DNA from: Ceratorhiza oryzae-sativae
Taxonomy: Eukaryota; Basidiomycota; Agaricomycetes; Cantharellales; Ceratobasidiaceae
Assembly (NCBI GenBank): GCA_030998015.1
Contig: JARWMV010000049.1
Span: 42,924-106,923 of the forward strand
Direction: 5' to 3'
DNA: 64,000 bases
Every line of letters starts with the position of its first letter. The first letter of the stretch is position 1. The notes under the pieces were generated by a model. The model was not told the DNA's origin. It saw only the letters and a list, made by a program, of their open reading frames with translations, and ran no database searches. Made by a program: the position numbers and the translations under genes. This document shows positions 29,711 to 41,848 of the stretch, one piece after another.

Positions 29711-29901
29711 AGAAGGCATTGATGCCATATTCACTGTAGTGGACCACTTGGCAAAAATGGTCCACTTCATAATCTAGTCAAATGGCTAGGGTATGATGAA
29801 CCAACCTGGCAAACATATGAAGACCTGACCAATGCACCAGAAATTCTGGAAAACTTCCACAAGGGTCAATCCAACAAACCCCAAGACCCTTGAGCTTGAA
29901 G
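29711..29901 (+). pseudogene. Element F pol remnant: integrase core joined to chromodomain end
   Basis: Encodes an integrase piece (IDAIFTVVDHLAKMVHFI) followed, after an internal deletion at about 29775, by the end of a chromodomain (VKWLGYDEPTWQTYEDL) and a GGGGGGGAAG polypurine tract. Similar to the element A/B family but more diverged. Confidence 0.8.
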
Positions 29902-29910
29902 GGGGGGAAG

Positions 29911-30257
29911 TGTCATGACCTGACACACATATATTCACCATATAATATTTTCTCAATTTATTACAATTTTTAAGAACATTTTCAAAATACACTTTCCTTT
30001 TACAGGACAACTGTATCATGTGACTCATGGAATGTTCAAGACTGCTTACCAAGATGTATTTCAACTTTGATGTGAAATCCCACAGCTCTGCAACAGCTTC
30101 TATTGCTTAGTGATGTGACTTGTAGTATAGTTGCATTTGTTTTGATGTGGCTTGAAGATTGTATATAAACCAGGTCAAGTTTGACAAGGTCTCCTCACAA
30201 ACTTGACCTCCTTGTCAATACAAGTCTTGTTCTATTCTTACTGACTACCTTGCAACA
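29911..30257 (+). repeat. Element F 3' LTR
   Basis: 347 bp, TGTCATGACCTGACACAC... to ...CTTGCAACA, a shorter diverged relative of the A/B LTR, with TATATAAACC near 30161. An inverted copy lies at 38088-38435. Confidence 0.85.
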
Positions 30258-30814
30258 TGTCACTGTTGCCCTTACCTCCATCATTATTGCTGCCAAGTTG
30301 TCTGTGGGCTCTGCCCCTGTGATCTAAGGCATCTGCACTGTCACTTGACTTGTTGTTGCTGACACTTTGCCTGGTCTTCACCAGACATACTGCTTCCCAT
30401 CTGACCTGAAAATATTGACGTTGCTCTGATCTGAAAAGGTAAACCAGCACCACACCATCATCAACCAAGTGATCCACTCCATGACCCAGGTAAAGTGGAT
30501 ATGCTTGTTTCAAATGTTGCTGAAGGGGACCTTGTGTCTTATATAATCATGTAAGCCCATGCCATGCAGAACATGCTGGATTGTGGTGGGATGGAGTCCA
30601 AGAAAGAACTTGTACTGAAGTGCAGTGGCTGTGTAGTTACAAATCTGAGCAATGGAAAGTGCAGCAAAGCAAACATCAGAAGTGGTTAGTTTGTGCAGGC
30701 ACCTGGTCTTGGCCTTGGTGGAGTAGACACTGCAAAGTTTCTTGACCCTCTTGCATATCCTGGTGACTGTGGTAGGGTGAATGCAAATCTCAGGACCAAT
30801 CTTATAAGTTGACG
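30258..30814 (-). mobile_element. Element H, left part: Tc1/mariner-like transposon remnant
   Basis: Starts TGTCACTGTTGCCCTTACCTCC, matching the reverse complement of the other end (38087 leftward) with one mismatch in 22 bp and about 75% similarity over nearly 100 bp, so these are terminal inverted repeats. The minus strand encodes transposase pieces: a helix-turn-helix part (IHPTTVTRICKRVKKL, about 30730-30790), a stretch ending LHPTTIQHVLHGMGL, and a DDE-domain piece (FSDQSNVNIFRSDGKQYVW). Stops and frame changes show it is dead. Interrupted by element G. Confidence 0.72.
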
Positions 30815-30819
30815 TGTTC

Positions 30820-31196
30820 TGTCGACGACGACAAGTCAGGCAACAAGGAAAATAGTAAGAAAAATAAAAGAACTTGTATTCAACAAGAGGTCAAGTTCTT
30901 GAGGAGTCCTCTGAGAACTTGACCTGGTTTATATACATAGTACAAGCCACATCATAACAAACAAGTCTGTACAGTGAGTCACGACAGATAAGAGATAGAA
31001 GCAGTAGAAGCGACTGCAGAACTGCGGAATTTCACATTGGAGTTGAAATACATCTCGGTTACCGGTCCGGAACATTCCCTGAGTCACATGACACAGATAT
31101 ACCATAAAAGGCAAGTATGTTTTGAAGATGATCTCATAAAATGTAATAAATTGAGAAAATATTGTAGAGTGGATGTATGCATGTCAGTTCGTGACA
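30820..31196 (-). repeat. 3' LTR of element G
   Basis: 377 bp, TGTCGACGACGAC... to ...GTTCGTGACA on the plus strand. Confidence 0.94.
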
Positions 31197-34100
31197 CTTC
31201 CCCCCTTCAAGGCACGGGGGTCCTGGGGGGCCTTTGGGTGTGACTTGACATAGTCGGCGATGAGTTCTGGTGCGTTCACTAGGTCGTCATAGGTTAACCA
31301 TTGTCGATCGTCATAGCCAAGCCACTTGACATAGTATTCGAAGATGTTAGATCTTTTGTTGTATCGTGACTTTATGATCTGTTCCAGTTTGAACTCTTCT
31401 TCCCCTTCAGGAGTTACCACAGGTGGTGGTGGGGGAACCTGACGGCCATAGGGGTCATCTTTATATTTGGTCAGGAGTGAGACATGAAACACTGGGTGTA
31501 TTTTCATGGTTATCGGTAGGTCCAGTTTGTAGGCATGTGTGCCATGTTGTGCTACCACCCTGAATGGTCCAACTCTTTTGTGGGCCAGTTTCCTGGAGGC
31601 CTGCTGTGTCCGTATGTTTTTGGTATCAAGCCAGACTTTGTCTCCAACCTTAATAGCCTCAGGAGCCCGATGCTTCTGGTCGTAGTATTCCTTGATCCTC
31701 TGGTTTGCTATTTCCAGGGCTGCCTTAAGTTCGTCATGGCCCTTTTGGAGCCATTCTGCATGATTGTCTGCTAGGGGGAATTCTTGTCCCTCCTTGTCCC
31801 CAACTGCCAGCCTTGGGTGGAAACCATAGTTTGCAAAAAATGGTGATTTGCCGGTTGAGGCATTGACACCATTGTTGTAGGCAAATTTGGCCAAGGGTAA
31901 GAGTGAGACCCAGTCGTCCTGCCGATCTGATAAGTAGTGTCTTAGGTACCCTTCTACTACTTGGTTAGCCCTTTCTGACTGGCCATCCGTTTGTGGGTGA
32001 TATGCTGTAGAGTAAGAGGGTTTTATGTCTAGCCGTTTATACAGGTGCCTTAGGAACTTGGATGCGAAGTTGGGGCCACGGTCTGAAATGGTTTTCCGTG
32101 GTAGCCCATGAAGTTTCCATATGTAGGTTAGGAACAGGTTTGCGCAGTCCATGGCACTGGCCTCTGATTGACATGGGATAAAGTGGACCATTTTTGTTAG
32201 TCTGTCGACTACTGTGAATATGGCGTCAAACCCTTCTGACAGGGGTAGTCCTGTGATCAGATCGTAGGTGATTTCTTCCCAAGGTTTTTCTGGTGCTGGT
32301 ATTGGGTTTAGGAGCCCTGGGGGAACCTGGTTGCTGTGCTTGTTCCTAATACAGGATTCACAATGTGTGACATATTCGTTGACTGATTTTTTCATTAATG
32401 ACCATGTGTATTTGCAGTTTAACAATTCGTATGTTCTGAACTGTCCTGGGTGTCCTGCAGCTGGGTTGTCGTGACGGCTTTCTATAATCAGCTTGCAAAG
32501 TCCTTTGTTGTTTGGGACATAGATTCTGCCCTTATACCATAAAAGTCCTTCGTCCCATTCCCAGTTTTTGACTTTTTCGTTGTCGTCTAGGGCTTTTAGC
32601 ACTTTTGACAGGTGCTCGTCTCCTGGGATAGCATCCCTAATGAGTTGTTCCAGTTCATGGTCTGGTGTGATTGCTTGTAACTGCAGAGATTTTAGCTCTA
32701 AAAATTGGTTTTGTGCCAGCAGAGCTTGGCTCTCACCCCCCTCTTTAGGGATGTGCCTTGACAGCCTAGAGAGTATGTCTGCCTGGCTGTTTTTCGCCCC
32801 CTCAATGTATAGGATCTTGAATTCAAACCTGGACAGGAACTCATGCCATCGTGTGACTCGGCCATTCAGTGGCCGATTTGTCTTCCAGTATTCCAGATTC
32901 TTGTGGTCACAAACAATGTTTACCGGGTGTTCAGCCCCTTCTAGTAGGTGACACCAGTGTTTGAGGGCTTTTATAATCGCCAGCATTTCCTTGTTGTAAA
33001 TATCATAGTTTCTTTCTGCTGGGACCATTGCTTTGGAATAGTAGGAGATTGGGTGAAGCATTCCATCTTCTCCGTATTGCAATAATACAGTGCCTGTGGC
33101 ATAGCCTGAGGCGTCTGTTTCTAAGATAAATGGTTTGCTGGGTTCTGGCTGAATTAGCAGGGGAGCTCCTTTCAATTTCTCCTTTAGCAGATTCCATGCC
33201 CGATCCCTTTCTTCTGTCCATTCCCACTTTGCATCCTTCTTGACAAGTTCGTAGAGGCATTTTGTGATTTTTGAGAAGTCTTTTATGAAGTGCCTTAACC
33301 AGTTTGCAAACCCCAACCCTTCCAGGACTTCGGTTGGGTTTGTAGGGGTTGGCCATTCAACAGCTTTTTCGACCTTGGCTGGGTCTACTTTAATCCCCTG
33401 GGGAGTCACTACTATTCCCAGGTAGTCCACTTCAGTGACATCAAAAACACATTTCTCCAGGGCGCAGTATAGACTGGCCTTTTGAAGCCGGTGCAGGACT
33501 TCTCTGACATGTTCATCGTGTTCCTCCTGGTTCTTTGAGAATACTAATATGTCGTCCATATAGATTACAACGTAAATGCCTTCGATGTCCTGGAATTCCT
33601 CTCGGATCATGGCCATGAAGGTTCCTGGTGCATTCTTTTGACCAAATTGCATGACTAAGGGCTCATACAGCCTGTATTTGGTCTTGAAAGCAGCCTTCCA
33701 TTCGTCTCCTTCCCGAATTTGTATGAGGTTGAAACCCCACTTTAGGTCAAACTTGGTGAATATCTTTGCACCACGCAAAGTTTCCACAATATCATTGATG
33801 CGTGGGAGCGGGTACACATTGGAAACAGTCATTTCATTTAGCTGCCAGTAGTCGATGCACATGCGCAGCTTCCCATTCTTCTTTTTAACAAATATGACTG
33901 GGGATGCCATTGGTGACCTTGAGGGTCTAATATGCCCTGCCTTCAATTGGCGGTCTAAGGTTCTGTGCAATTCTGCGTCTTCCTTGACACCCACACTGTA
34001 TATGGGGCCATGCCTTGGTTTTGCGTCTGGTTTCAGATCTATTTCCATATCCCACTTCCTATGGGGTGGCAGTGGTTGAACATCATTTTCTTCAGCAAAT

Positions 34101-34714
34101 ATTTCCTAGAATTCTTTATATTTTGTTGGGAGGGAGTCCAAGGAGTCCAGCTGAAGCTCCTTGGGTTCATTTGCTTGCACATGTAGGGGTTTTGTAATGC
34201 AGTGCTTCAAGCATATTGGCGAGTTGAACTTCATATCCTTTCCATCCCAGTCGATGTCTGGGTTATGGAATTTGAGCCACGACATGCCCAAGACTAGGTC
34301 ATTTTTGCCAACGTTCACAACATAAGCACTGAGGATTTCTTGGTGCTCTTGAATGCACAACTCAAAGGTGCAGTAATGGGTCACAGACCCAGAATCTATC
34401 TCCCTTCCATTGATTACCCTCAGTTTCTTGGGTGTTTTTAGGGCGACGGTAGGAATACGGTATTGTTTAACCAAATCTTCATGTATAAATACTGACGTGG
34501 CCCCTGAGTCAATCATGGCCCATCCATTGAATTTTTTCATGTTATATGCAGACTTTCGTTCGGGGGTTATGCGCAGAGGGAATGCATGAAAGAAAAACTG
34601 TAGTTGTGATTGGTTTCCTAACAACATACATTCCATTTCCATATTTTTATTTTCATTATGCGCATTTTGTAACATCGCACCCAAGACCGCCCCCCTGGCA
34701 CGGTTTGAGCTCAT
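31184..34714 (-). pseudogene. pol: Element G Pol, single in-frame stop
   Basis: Same domain order as element B Pol: protease DSGATS, RT YMDD, RNase H ETDASG, integrase finger, DDE core (SDRGPNF, DGQSERANQ) and chromodomain (YYVKWLGYDDRQW). A TAG at 34106-34108, between protease and RT, replaces a CAG of element B (C-to-T). The downstream 954-codon frame is otherwise open. The start overlaps the gag stop as ATGA. Confidence 0.92.
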
Positions 34715-36099
34715 TCTTTTACCGACTCATCGTCGGTTGTTTCTACATCCTCAACCACAGCCTCGTATCCTGACATTTTGGCCGAGGGGCATTTGGCAGC
34801 GATATGGCCCTGTCCTCTGCAGTTATAGCAGGTGTTTGTCCCTTTTCCTTTTCCTGCGCTATCCAGATCCATTGCGTCTGGGTCCTTTGCCTTGGGGGCT
34901 GCCGGTGGGTGATTATCCTTCTTTATGTCCTTGAAGGATTCTTGCACATTGGCATTGCTGCCATCGTAGCGGACGGTTGGGACCATGAAACCCTTCGCAT
35001 TGGGTCCAATGGCCACAATCTGACCTTTTACAGCTTTCCCGTCCTTAATCTTGTATATCTGTTCCCCATTTTTGAATTTCTCCTTTTGGGGAGTGCTTTG
35101 GGGGTTATTTGTCGGCCTACTGGACAAGGCATTGCTGCTGGACTTGTTACCCCCATGAGACATTTGTTTGCTGCCAAATGAGATGAGGTGGTGGTCAATT
35201 TCCAGGGCTCGCTGAGTGAGTTGGGCAAAGGTTTTGGTGTGAGGGTCATAGTTTTGGGCCACCATGCTATCTGTTATGTCTGATGATAGACCATCATAGA
35301 ACTGATCACGCATGGCGGCATCATTGTAGTTGAGACCTGTGGAATATAGGTTGAATAGGGTGAGGTAATCCTGAACTGTCTTGGATTGTTTCAATTTCCG
35401 CCACTTGTCGCAGTTATTTTCAGTGCGGTTCAGGTCCCCATAACGGGTAGTGAATTCTTGCCAGAATAGATTGGCATCGTGAAGCCAGGGAATTGCAGTT
35501 CCAGGATTTAAAATTTCAAATTCTTCATACAAGTTGACCCATTCAGCTGCTGACCCTTCGAGATAAGAGGTGATGAAGGTGACCACTTGGTCAGCTGAAT
35601 GCCCACTCATGTTTGTATTAATGTATCGGGCACATGCAATTTGGAATGAGATGGCGTCTTCTCGTTTTGTGCCATCAAACTTTTGAGGGGCGGCCATCTT
35701 AACCTTTGCAGTCGACCCTCCAGAGGGAGCAGGTGCTGTCGGTTGTGGTTGGGCTGTACTGGAGGGAGCTAGTACTTGAGCAGTACCTGAGCCACTCGTG
35801 GGGGTGTTGATTTGCACTTCAATGTGTGTGATAGTGGTTTGGAGAATGGCTAACATTCCCACTAGATTGTTGACATTGGTGGCTAATCCGGCCACATCTG
35901 CGTCTATTTTTGTCTGATTCGTGGTAAGTTTGGCCTTGAGTGAGTCTGTGTAGGTCTTATTATTGTGTTCAACGTCCCCGATATTGTTTTGGAGATTATT
36001 GGTTCGCTCTTGCAGTTCGTCCATTGATTGAAGCATATAGATGACCTTATCTCCATCAGACATATTTGCCCAGGCAGGGGCAGAGGTTGGTGATGCCAT
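34711..36099 (-). CDS. gag: Element G Gag
   Basis: 462 codons, open. The CCHC knuckle reads CYNCRGQGHIAAKC, so its metal ligands are kept. It differs from the B Gag by scattered substitutions and a one-residue deletion. Still possibly translatable, although its pol is interrupted. Confidence 0.9.
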   Translation of the reverse strand: MASPTSAPAWANMSDGDKVIYMLQSMDELQERTNNLQNNIGDVEHNNKTYTDSLKAKLTTNQTKIDADVAGLATNVNNLVGMLAILQTTITHIEVQINTPTSGSGTAQVLAPSSTAQPQPTAPAPSGGSTAKVKMAAPQKFDGTKREDAISFQIACARYINTNMSGHSADQVVTFITSYLEGSAAEWVNLYEEFEILNPGTAIPWLHDANLFWQEFTTRYGDLNRTENNCDKWRKLKQSKTVQDYLTLFNLYSTGLNYNDAAMRDQFYDGLSSDITDSMVAQNYDPHTKTFAQLTQRALEIDHHLISFGSKQMSHGGNKSSSNALSSRPTNNPQSTPQKEKFKNGEQIYKIKDGKAVKGQIVAIGPNAKGFMVPTVRYDGSNANVQESFKDIKKDNHPPAAPKAKDPDAMDLDSAGKGKGTNTCYNCRGQGHIAAKCPSAKMSGYEAVVEDVETTDDESVKE

Positions 36100-36123
36100 T
36101 TCAGAAGGGACTTGAGTAGATTT

Positions 36124-37100
36124 TTAGAGGTGACGGAGACGGTAAGGAAGTACAGGGAATTGAGAATTGTTTTGATAATAAAAGATTTCTGTTCCCCTCA
36201 CAAGTCTATAAATTTCGAAGTTCCCGATTCCCATGAATCTCAACCAAGTATCGTCCAAGTCCCAACTTTTGGTGTCTTGGCAACGATATGGGCACTCCAC
36301 CCTCTTTAGTTTAGTTTGATCCCGAAGGAGTGCTTCCTTGGGGAGGATTGATTTGGGCTGCCGGAAGGGGTGCTTCTTCCTGAATTGGCGAGCTCGTGCC
36401 ACTTAGAAAGGTGGGGTGAGGGAGGTCTGACGGCGTTGAGAAGACGGGGAAGGCGTACTTGTGGGGTTCAATTGTTTCTCAGACTATAGCTTCTAGTCTG
36501 AGATGGTCTTGGAGGAGGGATAGGTAGTCCTCCTGGTGTTTGCGCAAACGCTCGGTTAAGTACGCACAACAGGCCTCGGCTTTGTAAAGTTTTTCACAGG
36601 TTTCTTCGTACTTATTCCGGTAATAACGGTACCTGTCTTGGAAATTTTCGATAGTGTTTAACAGGTGACGCAGAAGCTGTTGACCAAGGTTCTCCAGCTT
36701 ATAGCTGGTTGCGGGGGATGGTGTAATAATAAAGGAATTTGTCCTTCTTAGGACAGTAAGGGCAGCGCGCTGGGAAGGTGGCTCCATTTGCCTGATGGCA
36801 AATTCTGCACTCAGGGGCACCTGGCTCAGTGACAAAGGCTTGTTGGGCACGTCCAACTCTCTGGGGGCAGACTTTGATGATTACTACTCAGTTGAAATCG
36901 ATGTGCCTGGCTTCTTCAAGGATACTTTCGACCGAGTTGAGGGTGAAGCAGTGGATCGACAGGTGTCCGAACCACCCACACAGATGGCAGCGCTGGTCTT
37001 CTGTAAAAGGTTGTGCCACTTGAGGGCCGTGCGTTCTGTCAGAGACGTACTCGAGCAAGAGCAAGATAAAAGGAAAAATAGACCCTTTCCTGAGTCTATT
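36124..37100 (-). pseudogene. Element G upstream ORFs a-c, decayed
   Basis: ORF c (36124-36402) and the main part of ORF b (36479-36856, coiled coil) are open. ORF b ends early at a TGA where B has CGA or another sense codon, and ORF a has a TGA in place of a CGA of B near 36889-36891. The layout is the same as in A and B. Confidence 0.6.
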
Positions 37101-37368
37101 GGAATAGGAAGGTGACCTCCATTGCTCAGCTACTTAAGGGCAATGAGCGACCCCACCTCTTGTTGACAAAAGAGATTAGAGAACCGAAGCTTGTTACGAC
37201 ATGTGAGGGACCTGGCTATGCAAGGTTTCACAGAGGCGCGTATAGGGCAACGATATCTTGTGGCTGTGGATAGGTGGAGTGGGATTGGGGAAGGCAACGA
37301 GGAGTTATCTCAAGACAACGCCGACGGTGTTCCAAAAGTATCCCAGACGACACTGAGACTTACGATTG

Positions 37369-37383
37369 TCAAGAACTTGACCT
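37369..37383 (-). other. Self-priming primer-binding site of element G
   Basis: TCAAGAACTTGACCT on the plus strand, 2 nt from the 5' LTR, identical to that of B and A. Confidence 0.68.
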
Positions 37384-37385
37384 GA

Positions 37386-37762
37386 TGTCAATGACGACAA
37401 GTCAGGCAATGAGGAAAATAGTAAGAAAAATAAAAGAACTTGTATTCAACAAGAGGTCAAGTTCTTGAGGAGTCCTCTGAGAACTTGACCTGGTTTATAT
37501 ACATAGTACAAGCCACATCATAACAAACAAGTCTGTACAGTGAGTCACGACAGATAAGAGATAGAAGCAGTAGAAGTGACTGCAGAACTGCAGAATTTCA
37601 CATCGGAGTTGAAATACATCTCGGTTACCGGTCCGGAACATTCCCTGAGTCACATGACACAGATATACCATAAAAGGCAAGTTTGTTTTGAAGATGATCT
37701 CATAAAATGTAATACATTGAGAAAATATTGTAGAGTGGATGTATGCATGTCAGTTCGTGACA
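37386..37762 (-). repeat. 5' LTR of element G
   Basis: 377 bp, starting TGTCAATGACGAC on the plus strand; about nine differences from the 3' LTR. Confidence 0.94.
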
Positions 37763-37767
37763 TGTTC

Positions 37768-38087
37768 TGAGCAAGCATACTCATAGCAAGGGCTTGGGTT
37801 GCTGGATCAGAATATTTTCCAGGCATAGTGAAGAGATGTCATGAGCCACAATCAAAGGACTTGTGGCTAACCATCAATTCTTTCCTTTGTTTGCTACTTC
37901 TGTCTTGTGGCTTGACCACCCTCCTTTCATGAGTAAGCACCTCCACTTGCTTACTGAGCCACATTCTATTTTTAGACACTTTGTCACAATGACATGTCAG
38001 GGGACAGCATGGACACCTTAGGTCATGGAGGCAGGGCCCAGGGAAGACTTGGTGGCAATGACAAGGGAGGTAAGGGCAACAATGACA
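37768..38087 (-). mobile_element. Element H, right part: transposase N-terminus and inverted repeat
   Basis: The minus strand starts a transposase-like frame at ATG 37826-37824 (MPGKYSDPATQALAMSMLAQ), which would continue across the element G insertion into the helix-turn-helix part at 30814. The terminal inverted repeat ends at 38087. Typical of Tc1/mariner proteins in order, but the element is only about 0.9 kb without G, so parts are deleted. Confidence 0.65.
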
Positions 38088-38435
38088 TGTTGCAACACAG
38101 TGAGCAGAAAGAGAACAAGACTTGTATTGATGAGAAGGTCAAGTTTGTGAGGAGACCTTGTTGAACTTGACCTAGTTTATATACAATCTTCAAGCCACAT
38201 CAAAACAAACACAACTATACTACAAGTCATATTGCTAAGCAATAGAAGCTGCTGTGGAGCTGCAGAATTTCACATCAAAGTTGAAATACACCTTTGATAA
38301 GCAGTCTGGAACATTCCATGAGTCACATGATACAGTTGACCCATAAAAGGAAAGTGTGTTTTGAAAATGTTCTTAAAAATTGTAATAAATCAAGAAAATA
38401 TTATATGTTGGGTATATGCATGTCAGGTCATGACA
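38088..38435 (-). repeat. Element F LTR, inverted copy
   Basis: 348 bp, TGTTGCAACACAG... to ...GGTCATGACA on the plus strand, the reverse complement of the LTR at 29911-30257. It abuts the terminal repeat of element H exactly as the left copy does. No chromodomain or polypurine tract lies beside it. Confidence 0.82.
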
Positions 38436-38954
38436 CACTTGCTTACTGATCACTGCCATTCACCCTTACTCATCCTACTTTCTTGCTGCTGATGGATGTA
38501 CTATCCTCAGTAACTGGCTCACTGATCACTGCCATTCATTCTTACTCATCCTGCATGTATGCTTGGTCATTCCTTTGATTAGAATAGTATAAAATCAAGG
38601 AGAGCAAGCCAGTCTACTCCAGCTTGCTCTACCTTGTCAATTCCCCTTGTGTGAGAAACAGTCCCTAGCTGACTTATTAGCTTAAGTAACAGCTAGAAGG
38701 GCCTTGAGTCAAGGCCATGTTGCAAGCCCCAGCCCTAAGCACCTGACTTAGCCACTGTGGACAGTGGCTTACTCAGCATCAGCCATGAGCACATAAATGC
38801 ATACAGTGTCAAGCCACAAGGTGGCAGACACACACAAGGCATCAAGCCAACACAAGCCACACATCAGTAGTAGTCAGGACATAGTCCAGACCCATTAAGG
38901 GCATTAGCCACTTGTAAAGCAAAAGTCCAACAACCACTTTCAGAGGTTGTGACA
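38436..38954 (+). repeat. Degenerate C-like LTR
   Basis: Contains a TATAAAATCAAGGAGAGCAAG...AGCTTGCTC...CTTGTCAA block matching the promoter region of the C LTR and ends GAGGTTGTGACA, like ...GAGGGTCACGACA. Two near-copies of ACTGATCACTGCCATTCA...CTTACTCATCCT lie about 65 bp apart near 38445 and 38510. The 5' end is lost at the element F LTR. Confidence 0.55.
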
Positions 38955-39821
38955 AGAGATATAGAAGAGAATTGGACACTAATACCTTGTCAGTTGATAG
39001 TTATCAGGCTTAAATGCACTTTCTATTTGCCACTTACATAAGTCTTGCAGCCCCCCACTGTGCAAAGTTGGCCATATCTTGTCTCACAGGTGTTGACAGC
39101 ATGCTGTTTGTCCATTGCACAAGAAACACTCCAAAAAACAGGAGTTGAGGTCATATGCTGCAAAACTTTTGTCAGCAAGTGTGCATCATTTACACACTAT
39201 GTCAGTTTTGTGTTGCATATAATTGACATTGTAATATTGAAGGACTTTAAATAGATTCAAATACTTGAACCAAAATAATGATGTTGTTCTTGCTGGTTTA
39301 CCCCCAAAACTGTTTTAGAATCTCATTGACTTAATACATCAATAAAAGGCTCATTCCAAAGATTATAGTCACCTACAAGTCCCTGTGTATTGCCTATAAT
39401 CTGTGAAATCCTGGTGGATAAAAAACTTGGTGTTTCCTGATGCTTCACACAATCCTCATGCAGTGTTTCACATCCAGAGTTCGTGCCATAAGCATATCCA
39501 TCCGATTACGTGATCCCAGGCCAGGTCCCCCAGAACCCCGACCAGACACGAACATGCACAACGATTTATGTATTCAATCACGAAACTATTCTATCGACAG
39601 AAAGCTCATTACCAAAAATACTTCAATCAAAAATGAACCGCAAGCGGTGGTGGGGTATGACAGATGGAGCAAAGCAGCGGGCGTACACAATACATATATA
39701 CTACTCTTGGGTGTTTAGTTAGAGTCGGATTATAATTTTGTATTCAGGCTGGTAATTTTCTTTGGTTCGTGCACTAGGCGGTTGTGTTTGCCGAGAAAAT
39801 AGTGTTTAATAACTGTGGATC
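38955..39821. other. Transition from repeats to host sequence; no gene recognised
   Basis: CpG-poor AT-rich sequence to about 39440, then sequence of host-like composition. Small ORFs here show no recognisable protein. Confidence 0.5.
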
Positions 39822-41422
39822 TTTATTCGGTGCGTTGATCTGGGCGATCCGAAAGACAGTTGAGCAGCGAGGCGAGGCAGCGTTTGGTCACGGTGTCTCC
39901 CTACGGAAGAAAGTCAGGATTACGCGAAGAACGAGGAAGAATGCTTACTTTGAGGAGGTTCGCGAACGTGTTGTCTCGCAACGGCTCGGGAAGACAAGCT
40001 CTAAGCGCCTCTCGAGCCCTAGAACCGAGATTCAACAGAGCGCTCGAGAACCGTACATTGAGACGTACCGCATGTTATCGCTAAGACGAAGGTAGCAACG
40101 GACAACATGCTTTAGCAACCGGACGACTTGATTTTCAACCAGCTGTACGAGTGATAAGGAAGCTAGGCATCGGGGTGGATCGCAAGACTTACCTGCGCCA
40201 CCATGTTACTGAGCACAGTTCCAACCGCATAGAATCTTTCGTATGTATGGCAGATGTAGTTGAGACCGGTATCATCCAGCAAAATCTTTTGAACAATAAA
40301 GATTGCTACTGTCTTGGAGAGCTCGGATCCTTTTATCGCACAAACATGAGCATGGTGGTTCAAACGACGAATAGTGCACACACCGGTCTCCATAATGCGC
40401 AAGCACAACGGGATTATCTCTGTCGAGAGCAAAAAGTGGATAACCCCAGCATTGTCGTTTTGCTTGACCAGGGCGCCGACGACCCCAAGCGAAGTCAAGC
40501 GAAGGTATTCAAATGGACGTGTTTTTGAAGTCGTGTTTAAGAATGGATAAAGGAACAAGGGAATATGTGCTGCACGAGATTGGAGACAGTCAGCAAGGTT
40601 TGATGTGGAGCGAGGTGGCGCGCCGGCTCACCATTGAGAAACAATTGGCGGGTTTCCTGGTGGCTCGCCACACATTGCATCAGCGCTAGAGCATTACACA
40701 CTCTATTCGAGGCATGCGCGGTCAGAGCAGGGGGTGAAAGCAGAGGGTAGACAGAGACAATCTCCTGCAGGAGAGCGGCCATTACGCCTGGACAATACTT
40801 CAATTAGCTCAAGTTCACGATGTCATGAGAAAAAAATAGTACCGAAAGAGTGCCATAAAACTAACGCTAGATCATCAAACTGCTCGCGCTTCTTGCTGAG
40901 CTCGAGCAGCGCGCCCTCCCTCCGAGATGGATCCATCAAATCCATCACGAGCTGATATATTTTCGCCTCCTCGTGGCCCATCTGATTCATCTGAGCCTGC
41001 GAGCCACCCATACCCATACCGACATTGGCGTTTGGAGCGCCCATCCCGACGCCCATGTTTCCAACGCTGACACCAACGTTCCCCATTGTCTGCTGCATCT
41101 GAAGCGCGAGCTGTTGGGCACCAATGTTCATAAGGGCCTGTTGCTGCTGCTGTTGTCCCATGGCAGAAAATTGGCCGAGACCCCCTCCGCCCATGTTTGC
41201 GCCGCCGATGCTGTTCATCCCGCCGACGCCGACGCCTAGACCACCGACGTTGTTGCCGAGAAGATGGTGGGGCGCACCTTGGCCGTAGGGGGGAGCGGGA
41301 GTCGAACCCCCAAGGTTGGGCGGCGGCGTCGAGAAACGGAGCGAGTCCATGCTCATGTTTGGGTTGACGCCGACATTGGCGGCGTTGAGGCGGGGGGCAT
41401 AGTCTCGCGATGGCGTATACAT
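39822..41422 (-). CDS. caf40: Caf40/Rcd1 (CNOT9), CCR4-NOT complex subunit
   Basis: A multi-exon gene. The N-terminal exon has a Gly/Met/Asn/Gln-rich extension (with QQQQQQ), then the Rcd1 armadillo fold begins ([28 protein letters not shown]...WHSFGT), continuing in exons near 40796-40645 ([20 protein letters not shown]), 40575-40390 (FLYPF...[13 protein letters not shown]), 40340-40190 ([20 protein letters not shown]) and further exons ([33 protein letters not shown]). It ends at TAA 39822-39824. The protein binds other CCR4-NOT subunits and takes part in mRNA deadenylation and repression in cytoplasm and nucleus. An alternative start at 41536 adds 38 residues in frame; I preferred the inner [11 protein letters not shown] start. 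Confidence 0.93.
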
Positions 41423-41848
41423 GGTCGCCAGAAAGTGCACAGTAGGCGAATGTGGGCTAAGCAGTTGCACCGATCCAGACACAAACACGCTGGTGGTCGA
41501 CAAGGAACCGATGGAGCTAACTGCATACGTCAGCACCTCAGCGCCTGGCGCTTACTTTGCTTGGTCGTGCTTGGTCGTCGGAAATTGAGCGCAACTTGGC
41601 TCGGGATCCGGTACAATATCTACACGCCCTCATATGCACCAAGGAGTCCCAAAACTAATTAAATTTCTATGCGCAAATTCTCAAAACCCATTGGATGAAG
41701 CTTGCTATCGAAACTCGGCTACTCTGCAAAGTCAACCCTATTGATACGCTTTACTAGTACCATACACATGACAATGAGCTACGAATTACTCTAACCCATG
41801 GGCTAAGGCTAGCCATATATTCAATGAAAAACTCTGGTGAATAGACCA

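Larger units (their letters stand above)
30820..37762 (-). mobile_element. Element G: B-family gypsy retrotransposon, one stop in pol
   Basis: 6943 bp with 377-bp LTRs that differ at about nine positions, clearly older than B. TSD TGTTC (30815-30819, 37763-37767). Contains pol with one nonsense codon, an open gag and decayed upstream ORFs. Inserted into the transposase region of element H. Confidence 0.95.

Noticed and set aside
41285..41310. B-box-like GGTTCGACTCC on the minus strand, possible tRNA
   Set aside because: It lies inside the N-terminal coding exon of caf40 (the [13 protein letters not shown] region) and has no A-box or clover-leaf around it.
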